Shown here piece by piece: positions 56,326-64,000 of a stretch of DNA of 64,000 nucleotides. The stretch spans positions 13,950,001-14,014,000 of the forward strand of contig JAYKYS010000007.1 in NCBI GenBank assembly GCA_036924285.1. Direction: 5' to 3'. The notes under the pieces were generated by a model. It was not told the DNA's origin and did no database searches. It worked only from the letters and a program-made list of their open reading frames with translations. Source of the stretch: Asterella californica (taxonomy: Eukaryota > Streptophyta > Marchantiopsida > Marchantiales > Aytoniaceae). The first letter of the stretch is position 1. Each line of letters opens with the position of its first letter. A program made the translations under genes and the position numbers.

Positions 56326-59300
56326 CTTCGTCTTCTACTTCTAGCATGGTGACAGAGGATACTTGGGAGCCAGAGATTGGACCCAAGCTTATAAGAGAAG
56401 AGAGACGAAGAGTTCAGAGATTCCTGAAGAGCTACAAGAATTGTTTTATCTTTAGCACGAAAGATTTGGGTACCTTGAAGAGACCTAGTATACGGATTGA
56501 CTTGGCTAATAACACGTCAATCGTTTGACATCCTTATAGATACAGTGACATGGAGAGAACCTTGATCCAGAGTAGGACTCAAGACTTGTTGGAGGCTGGG
56601 TTGATGAAGATGTCATATGGACAGTATGCATCTGTCACAATTATGCCAACAAAGAAGGATATGTATGACAACTACACAGATAGACGGATGTATGGAGACT
56701 ACCGTCTTATCAATCGGCAGACGAAGTCCGATAAGTATGCCATGCCGACACCTGATCATTGATGTATGAAGCTTGTGAAGGTCTTCAGTACTTTGGATCT
56801 TCGAGCAGGTATCAACAGTTGCCAGTAAAAAAAGATAAGTCCAAGACATCATTCTAGGAAATTGACTCTCACGGTAAGGATTGTTTGTATCAGTGGCGGT
56901 TCTTACCATTTGGGTTAAAGAACGCCCATGCTGAGTTCTAGAGGGTGATGGACAGGATCCTAGCAGGATTCTGTCAGATGTTATATTGATGACATCTTAT
57001 AGTACTACTGTGGAGGAGCACGAGAGACACTTACGAGATGTGTTCGAGCGGTTGAGAGCTCATGGGTTGAAGTTACACCATGAGAAGTGTAAATTCTTTC
57101 AGGAGTTGGTAGAGTATATGAGCAACATCATCTACCCAAGTGGGTTGGGTGTTCAACAGACAAAGGTTGAGACTATTGCACGTATCTCACGTCCCACAGA
57201 TGTGAGTCGAGTTCGAGCATTTGTTGGTTTGGCAAACTTCTATCGTCGATACGTGAAAGGATTTAGTGCAATTGCCAAGCCATTGACCAAGCTGATGAAG
57301 GTGGACTAGGAGTGGCAGTGGAGAGAGCGAGCTTTTGTAGAGCTCAAGGATAGGTTGACATCTACTCTCATCTTGAGGAGACTCGTTAGGGGACGTCCTT
57401 TCCAACTGCACACTGACTGTAGTATGTTGGGACTTGGAGCAGTGCTGACGCGGCCTGATGATGAGAAAAAGGAGTTTGTGATGACATATGCCAGTCGCTC
57501 TAATAATTCGACGGAGATAAGGTACAGTTCGTACGAGAGGGAGTGTTTAGCTGCAGTGTGGGCTGTTGCACACTTCCGATGAACTCTTTTACTCTCATCA
57601 CTGATCACCAACCGCTCAAGTGGTTGATGAAGTCCGACAAGCTTATAGAGAAGCTTGGACGATGGGCTCTAATCTTACAGGAGTATGACTTCCAGATAGT
57701 GCATAGACCTGGAGTTGCAAACCTAGATGCCGATGGGTTGAGTCGTAACCCATGCACGAGTCAGCAAGATCAGATTGGGGCTCGATGACATGACGAGGTT
57801 GATGAGGAGATAGTGTTAGAGTGGCATGCATCGACCTTTCTTTGTGTGTTGACCATGAACTCTAGTATGGAGGACCATGTCGTATCTTTCTCTAGTCAGA
57901 GAATAAATGATGAGTCTCTAGATCTTGCGGGTGGAGATGGTGTACCAGATCAGCGAGATATCCATGACGATGTGACTGTAATGGAGTATCTACGTACTAA
58001 CATGGTGATAGACACAGTAAGTGTCAAGGAGCGAGATTGTGTCCTTCAATGAGCGAAGAGAAGGACGACATGTATTTCGAGTGTGGAATGATGAGAGTAT
58101 AGATAGTGCCACACCCATCTCAGAGAGCACAGTTAGTATGACATGCTCATGAAGAGTTGAGACATTTTGGAGTGAAGTGTACGCATAACTTACTCCAAGG
58201 ACAGTATTGGTGGCGTGGTATGCACGTCGATGTGCAGCAGTTTGTCGCACAATGTGTGGTTTGTGATCGAGTACGAGCATCGTTTAATGCTCCTACTCCA
58301 CAGTTACATCCCTTATCGATTATGGGGTTGGATTATCACTGGAGTTTGGATTTTACAAGACCCGCACCGTTGACCGTACGTCATCATTGGTATGTGTTGG
58401 TAATGGTGGAACACTTCTCCAAGTGGATTGAGTTGATGACATTACCGGACAAGGCGAGTGAAGGGACGGCGTATGCGTTCTTAGATCGAGTGCTAAGTCG
58501 TTTTGGAGCACCAGCTGAAGTGCTGACGGACCAAGGTACCGAGTTTCTTGGTGAGTTTCAGGCCTTGTGATTGATTATCGGACTACATCTCGAAATCATC
58601 ATGAGGCGGATGGTTTGGCGGAGAGGGTAGTTCAGACGTTGAAGAGAGGATTGCGCAAGTATGGCTTGCAGAAGGGCCACTTGGAGGATTGGGATGTGCA
58701 GTTATCATGGTTGGCTAGGGGTTACCGTTTTAGCCGACAAGCGTCTTTGGCTTCTTTCTCACCGTATTTTCTATTGTATGGTCGAGATCCAGATCTACCT
58801 TCGGTCATTCGTCGTGATTCTACTGAGGTGCTGAACCTTGATGATATGTGAGTGAGAGCATGTTCTCAACGAGCAGAGACATTTCGAAGAGTTATGCCTA
58901 TAACTTTTGAGAACTTAGCGATTGTTCAGCATAGAGACACGTTGCGATATGTGACTATTCGAGGAGGAGGTTATCGATCATCGATTCTTAGGTTTCATCC
59001 TGGCGATTATATCTATCTATAGCAGACTGCACCGACGACGTTGTTATTTTAAACTTGACGAGAATAATATTCTATTGACCGTAGGGCGCACTATTTTACG
59101 AGTGCGTGAGGTGTTACCTTCTGGAGTACTCATGTTAGAGGGCCGTTGTTTGGAAGGACCATGTGCGTAATTGCGCACCATGTCATCTTCCCAACATCGA
59201 TGATACCATTGATCCAAGCTTAGCAGTTGTACGCACAGGCTTGAGGTGTATGTTGTGTGGGTCTACTGATGGAGCAGCCCGTATGTTGGTGTGTGATGAT

Positions 59301-59382
59301 TGTTCGAGAAGTTGACACATGTCATGTTTTGACTCCACCTCTCAATGTCGTTCCTACTGGACGGTGGGTTTGTCCTCGATGT
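56322..59382 (+). pseudogene. PHD-gypsy copy 2 pol: RT, RNase H, integrase, PHD finger
   Basis: RT: DYRLINRQTKSDKYAMPTP near 56700 and YIDDIL near 56983, followed by TAG. RNase H: LHTDCSMLGLGAVL near 57405 and TLITDHQPLKWLMKSDK near 57595. Integrase: zinc part with WWRGMHVDVQQFVAQC near 58207, core SLDFTRPAPLT, LTDQGTEFL near 58530 and HHEADGLAERVVQTLKRG near 58597. Then DHVRNCAPCHLPNIDD leads in frame into the PHD finger (59247-59382): RCMLCGSTDGAARMLVCDDC, later WVCPRC. Lesions in the finger are a TGA before the His ligand and one extra T. Read with copy 1, the finger is complete (C4HC3) and fused to integrase. Confidence 0.85.
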
Positions 59383-59560
59383 ATATAGCAAGGATAGCCG
59401 ATTAGATCTTTGTGTGGTATGGATTACAAATGGACGACTAACGAGGGGGCGATGTAGCACCCGACCTCCTGATCCTTACACCCATGAAGGTGTATATCAC
59501 GTAGTTGGGATATGGAGCTATCTGGAGTTAGAGAGACCTAATCGTCAATTAGGGGGCGCC

Positions 59561-61121
59561 TGTGGTACGCTTGTGTATGTGTATGACATCATCCATATGT
59601 TATGTGTATGTGTGGTGTACCTCCGACAGCGATGTATGTTGTGTAACGATGTGTATGCGCACGACAGCTATCACGTCAGTTTGATACCTCAGCTAGGTTG
59701 ATCGAGTGCGGAGTGGCTAATCTCGATAGGGCCGTTAGTGCCGTTGGGGCGAGTTCTTGGGATGACCCACTAGGGGTATATTTTGTAGGTAGGGCTTGGA
59801 GGCCTTAGTTCTTCAAGTAGAGCCTTCAAGCTCCTAGCTATGGTGGATAGTCTTTGTGAGTGCAATCTGGAGTCTCTGCGAGCACAGAGTGGCTCGACTT
59901 TAGTGATTGTTTAGTGCCCGTTGTCGTGATGTGAATCATTTCACATAGTAAATGATTCACTTCTCTGTCAGGCATTAGTCTCTTTGAGTGAAGTTAAGAC
60001 CTCAGAGAAGTCCATTTTTGGAAGATGTTACATATTTTGAATCTTAGTAGGTTGATAACCATGTTGATAAGGCTTAAGCTCATGGGTTGTATTTGCGTGT
60101 CGCCCATGCACACTTTCTAGCTGATTTAAGTTATTTTTCGAGGTTGCGTGTCATTTTAGGTAGTTTAAGTTTTACGCTGGCACTCTAGGGGGCTTGACGT
60201 GGTAGCCTATGAGTGTAGATAAGTTACAAGGTAGTTTAAGGCACAAAAGGACAGTCAAGTGGAGCTATGAACTCCCATTGGTCCATTTTTGTCTTTTGTA
60301 AAACTCTTAAGTTTAGAAACATAGCTCTAGAGTGGATTTCGAGCAATTGGTGAAGGTACTACGAAATCTGAGAGTACAGGGAGATAGAGCTCGTCGTGCC
60401 AAGCACTGTCAGCGAAAGTTTGATCGATTTGGAGCAATAAAGAAGGAGTTATGGCTGATTGAAGTTCGATTTGTTTAAGAATTGCAGCACATTCTATTGA
60501 ATTTGGGGTTTGAGTGTCAGTTGCAGCAGAATTGAGAAAATCGCTTCAAACCTTCGTGGTTGTGTTCACAGTCAGCCGGGCTACGACTGTCAAAAAAGTT
60601 TCAAGTGATTTGAGTTACTGAGTAATTCAGAGAGACCGCTGAAGCAGAGGGGGTCTGTAAAGCTCGCAATCCAGAGCAGCAACTTCAGAGAACGAAATCT
60701 GGAGTTCTGTGTACAATCAGGAGGTCCAACTTCACAAGAGTGTTCAGCAAGTTGTGTACTGCAAATCCTTAGGACCTCATTTACATGTAGGAGAAGTTCT
60801 GAAGTCTAAACCTTCACATATTTCTCAATCCTGAGTGCCAAAGTTCACCGTCAGATCTAATCGTTGCTAGTTAAGCCTGAACTTTGCTTCCTGAACATAT
60901 CAGAAGAGCCAAGAGACTTGTATGAGCGTTTTTCAGTATCACCTTGTAACTTGAAGCCTATCCTTTGAGCAAACCAGCCACAACCAGGAGTCTAGTGCTT
61001 CCCTAAGTAGACTGAACACAGTCTTCAAGCTCATATCACAGCCAGAAGGTTCCGCCCTTCCCGAGGAAAACTCTCAACACTACACCGTTGGCATGGTGGA
61101 GTGAGTATATACTGTTTATCA
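59561..61121 (+). repeat. PHD-gypsy copy 2 3' LTR, interrupted
   Basis: 59561-59921 plus 61089-61121, 394 bp once the solo LTR is removed (copy 1: 390 bp). Starts TGTGGTACGCTTG, ends GTTTATCA. Confidence 0.85.
59922..61084 (+). mobile_element. solo LTR, 1163 bp, G4 5'-LTR family
   Basis: TGTCGTGATGTGAATC to CTCAACACTACA, flanked by CCGT (59918-59921 and 61085-61088). The host LTR reads straight through once it is removed (GCCCGT-TGGCATGG, as GCCCGTTGGTATGA in copy 1). The middle is shared with the gypsy-1 and gypsy-2 LTRs. Confidence 0.92.
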
Positions 61122-61122
61122 T

Positions 61123-61227
61123 TGTGATACACTTGTGTAAGTGTATGACATCGTCCATGTGTTATGTGTATGTGTGGTGTATCTCTGACAGCGATGTATG
61201 TTGTGTAGCGATGAGTATGCGCACGAC
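61123..61227 (+). repeat. LTR fragment, bases 1-105, abutting copy 2's 3' LTR
   Basis: TGTGATACACTTGTG to ATGCGCACGAC. The mirror image of 47426-47527. Confidence 0.8.
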
Positions 61228-62300
61228 AAATCTCTCAAGCATTAGTCATATATGCATGATGTGCAGCAAGAAAACCTTCATACATATACCTACTCATTGA
61301 ATTTTTTACCCGTTCAGATCTACGAGAGATAATCGGTGCACTACTCACCTCCCCTTGCAATTGATCTGACTAGACGTCAAGGTCTGAGATAAAGTATCCA
61401 AGGGATGTGAGAGATCCACATATCTGGACGAGTCAAACATACGCTATAATAGCACTCTCTTGTCTTGTGTAGAAACTACACTAGTTCCACTAGGTTGTGT
61501 TATGTGGACTCCGACGTTAACACACCTCTATGAGGAATTGATTCTGATTTGGAATTAGTGACTTCTCCAGATCCTCCACTCAATGTACTACGCTGAGGTA
61601 CTACAGTGGATTGACTCCTTGGTTCTACAGTAGGTACAGGGATGGCTACGACAGATGCAGAAACCAGGACTGTAGCTCATCAAAAACAACATCTCTACTT
61701 GATATAGAACTACTTCAACGAAGAATTGTAACATCTATATCTTCGTATCAGAAGCATATCCAAAGAAGATACATCTATTTGCTTTCGGATCAAGTTTCTT
61801 ACGTCTCTTATCAAGTATGTGCACTTAACAGATACATCCAAAAACTTTAAGGAAAGAGTAATCAAGCTTACTGTCTATGAAGACCTATCATCGATGTCTG
61901 GCTGTGGACTGCCGCTGTAGACGTTCGACTCATTAGATACACCGCACATAAAACAGCTTCTGTCCAGAAGGTCTAGGCATACAGGTCTTCTGGCGTCATA
62001 TGTCATGCTCACGCAGATATACATCGAACTCTCCAGAAAAAAACTCGCCTCCTCCATCAGATCTCAGACGAAAGATAGATTCTCCAGACTATTTCTCCAC
62101 CAACTTGTAGAAAGTCTGGAATGCTGACAATACTTCGGCATAGGACTTGTGTCTCGACAAATAGATCCAAGTATAATGCGAATGATCATCAATGAATGAC
62201 ACAAAGTACTAGAAACCGGTCATACTTGGCTGAGAAGCAGTTCATACATCATTGTTAACAAGCTCTAAGAGCTTGTTCGTTCTGTTATAGTTTGAAAGTT
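61228..62300 (-). pseudogene. Ty1/copia integrase and following linker, decayed
   Basis: Minus-strand reading from 62290 gives RTNKLLELVNNDV, then SQPSMTGF, YFVSFIDDHSHYTWIYLSRH, SFQTFYK-type residues, and FRLRSDGGGEF: the integrase core of a copia element. Further down come FGCIC, LDKRRKKLDPKANRCIFFGY and SDTKI, the usual block between integrase and RT. Stops and shifts are frequent. The frame fades near 61260, where the PHD-gypsy pair begins. It belongs to the same element as 46463-47425. Confidence 0.78.
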
Positions 62301-62870
62301 ATAGTTTGAAAGAGAAGTAAAAAATATTTTCTGTCATATTTATATGTGCTTCACTGCAAAATGCACCTGATGTTCTTCTTTGACGTAACTATTTGTTCAT
62401 TATACACTAAATTTTGCAAGATATATATCACCCCATACCTAAATTACTATTGATTTTATCAATACTATTAACAGATATTAACTTTGGAAATGACACCACA
62501 TGTTAGTACGGAATCTCAAACTCCATACTAATTTAGGTTTCCACCAATTTTTACTCCATACTAACTACGATCAACGGTGTAGTCATGTAAGTTTTATCAA
62601 GATACATATAATCCATACGCTCTTAGTGAGATCTGATGAGAGCACATCATCTTAAATTTCTAGTTACCAACAGACTGTGTCCAACGTATGCACAAAGATT
62701 CTTTATTTTGTTCTAACAAAAAGTCCCTTTTGTTCCGGACACAAGACACCAGCAAAACAAATGAAGAGAAAGAGGATGTCCTTAGCAGATTACCAGCAGC
62801 GACAAATGGTGACGAGTATTGATTATCAAATAATTCTTATATTGGGATTGATGCTTTATTAAAATTAAAA
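62301..62870 (-). other. possible upstream copia remnant
   Basis: AT-rich. GAFCSEAHINMT on the minus strand near 62370 may be a decayed pre-integrase block, but nothing else is recognisable. Confidence 0.3.
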
Positions 62871-64000
62871 TAATGGTAGTTAACACTGCGAAGACTTTCA
62901 ACATATGTATGGTATATTAGGGGTGTAAAAGTTAGAACTTTTTGAAAAGTTCTTCACTCGCGGAGAGAGTTACGACTTCAGTCAGGTATTTGAGGATGTT
63001 TTTTACGGGCATCTCTAGAAGAGCCCGCCGAAAACATCACAGGCATTTTCTTGCTGAGTTCTCGCCTGCTTTGCCCGTCTGTTTTTGCAAGAGAGAAATA
63101 TATTTTCCAAAATAGTGATTCCAGGCTCTCATTACATCAGTGCGACCCAAACAATCGCAGTTAAGTGCAAAGCTAGCCATTCAAAAGTTTCGGCCTTCCT
63201 CTCTTCCGCCGTGTAGGAATATCTCGACTTAACTTTGACACCCCCTATTAGAGGTTGGGAATACCTCCTATATATAACTCATCTTCGTGTTTGCTAACAC
63301 TCTATGATGATAATAATGAGTCAAGTAAGATGCACCTTTCATTTTTCTGTAGTGTAGGAACGGTTTGTCCGTGTAAAGGAGGAGCGTACCGGTGAATCAC
63401 TGAAGTCGACTACGTCAAGGACGACGTAGTTCATAGGATAAATAATAGCTGGTAAAGGTAACCTATCAGTGGAGTAACGTGGCATATTATTACTGTGGAA
63501 TGGACATTAGGAGCCGTTTCTTAAAAGGCGAGTTGGAACATAATGAAAGTTCAGTTATTAGTTTGGATAGAGAAAAAAGCTCTTTTGGATGAAACGATTG
63601 AGCTACATTCGAAAGGTCCTGATTGACCTTTAGGTCAGTCGATGACAATGAAATTAATTTGGCCTGTTTCAGTACTTACTGCAACAGCCATGATGACGCA
63701 AGTATGAGGCTGCTCAAAGTTGACCTGATTCGAAGTCTACGAGTCATTCTGTCGTTATCGACTCCTTAAGTTTGTTAGTTCACCAGTCCAATCAGTTAAG
63801 GTGGAGGAAGATCTAGCATGGATCTGGATTCTGGAGAGCCCGTTGGAATCTTCTGTGAAAATAGATCATAAACACCTCTGGACACTAGGGCTTATGATAA
63901 CTCGAAAAGGTATCTCAGCTGAAGATAAAGTAAAAGAAACTAGAGACGTGAGGGTCATTTCCTCGAGGCAAGGGGATCTTCACTGCACCCATATATACTA
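62871..64000. other. no gene recognised
   Basis: No long open frame on either strand and no match to the other repeats of the window. A weak foldback (ACGGGCA at about 63006, TGCCCGT at about 63074) and a TATATATAA at about 63271 are present but not enough to name anything. Confidence 0.4.

Larger units (their letters stand above)
55625..61227 (+). mobile_element. PHD-gypsy copy 2 (plus strand), 5' truncated
   Basis: Plus-strand copy starting upstream of RT; gag is absent. Order: unassigned frame, RT, RNase H, integrase, PHD finger, polypurine tract AGGGGGCGCC (59551-59560), 3' LTR (59561-59921 and 61089-61121, split by a solo LTR), one T, then LTR bases 1-105 (61123-61227). The outer end has the same LTR-T-LTR fragment structure as copy 1. 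The copia element resumes at 61228. Confidence 0.8.

Noticed and set aside
61900..62300. Small imperfect foldback AACAAGCTC-TAA-GAGCTTGTT near 62247
   Set aside because: A 9-bp stem inside decayed copia integrase codons; it is expected by chance in a window this long.
63000..63080. MITE with ACGGGCA/TGCCCGT ends
   Set aside because: A 7-bp match alone, with no duplication at the flanks and no second copy in the window.
1..64000. tRNA, rRNA or other structural RNA genes
   Set aside because: I scanned for tRNA-like arms and rRNA words and saw nothing convincing; a covariance-model search would be needed to exclude decayed copies.

Overview
This 64 kb window holds no recognisable host gene. 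It is a nested stack of LTR retrotransposons and related elements, so it comes from a large, repeat-rich eukaryotic nuclear genome. Plant-type Ty1/copia remnants, Ty3/gypsy elements with long LTRs, stop codons that look like cytosine deamination, and a gypsy polyprotein ending in a PHD finger suggest the green lineage (a plant or streptophyte/green alga). The sequence does not let me name a species.

Nesting, outermost first. (1) A decayed minus-strand Ty1/copia element: 3' LTR and RNase H end at 46463-47425, integrase at 61228-62300 or a little further. (2) In its 3' LTR lies a minus-strand gypsy chimera (40755-46458, here G4) with gag and integrase remnants but no RT, and unlike LTRs at its two ends. 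(3) In G4's 3' LTR lies 'Xa', a minus-strand single-ORF element in pieces between 40754 and 7845. (4) Xa is split by gypsy-2 (32008-40508, TSD CCGG), by Y (27524-30689, TSD CAATC), by X3 (9972-27161, TSD CACTC) and by X1 (3366-7844, continuing off the left edge). (5) X3 is split by gypsy-1 (12646-21351, TSD ACGT) and by a 2.5 kb solo LTR (22043-24566, TSD TCGT), and carries an internal inversion (21591-26812). X1 is split by gypsy-3, whose 3' end is 1-3365. Separately, the copia body holds two head-to-head gypsy copies with a C-terminal PHD finger (47426-55624 minus, 55625-61227 plus). A further solo LTR (59922-61084, TSD CCGT) sits in the second one.

X and Y are the least familiar part. They are about 6.0 and 3.2 kb, begin with TGTGGTG.CCAC or TGTAAAGCCCAC, are flanked by 5-bp duplications, and show no terminal direct repeats. 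Each encodes one protein with a conserved N-terminal domain followed by a long coiled coil. They may be giant solo LTRs that carry a gene, or a separate class of non-autonomous element. X is saturated with GAAGAC/GTCTTC words and Y with CGAAG.

Gypsy-1 is close to intact: a gag-protease frame joins the RT-RNase H-integrase frame through a textbook -1 frameshift cassette (GGGTTTT, 6-nt spacer, 12-bp stem). One single-base deletion breaks pol. Every target site I can read for this gypsy group is a tetranucleotide with CG in the middle.
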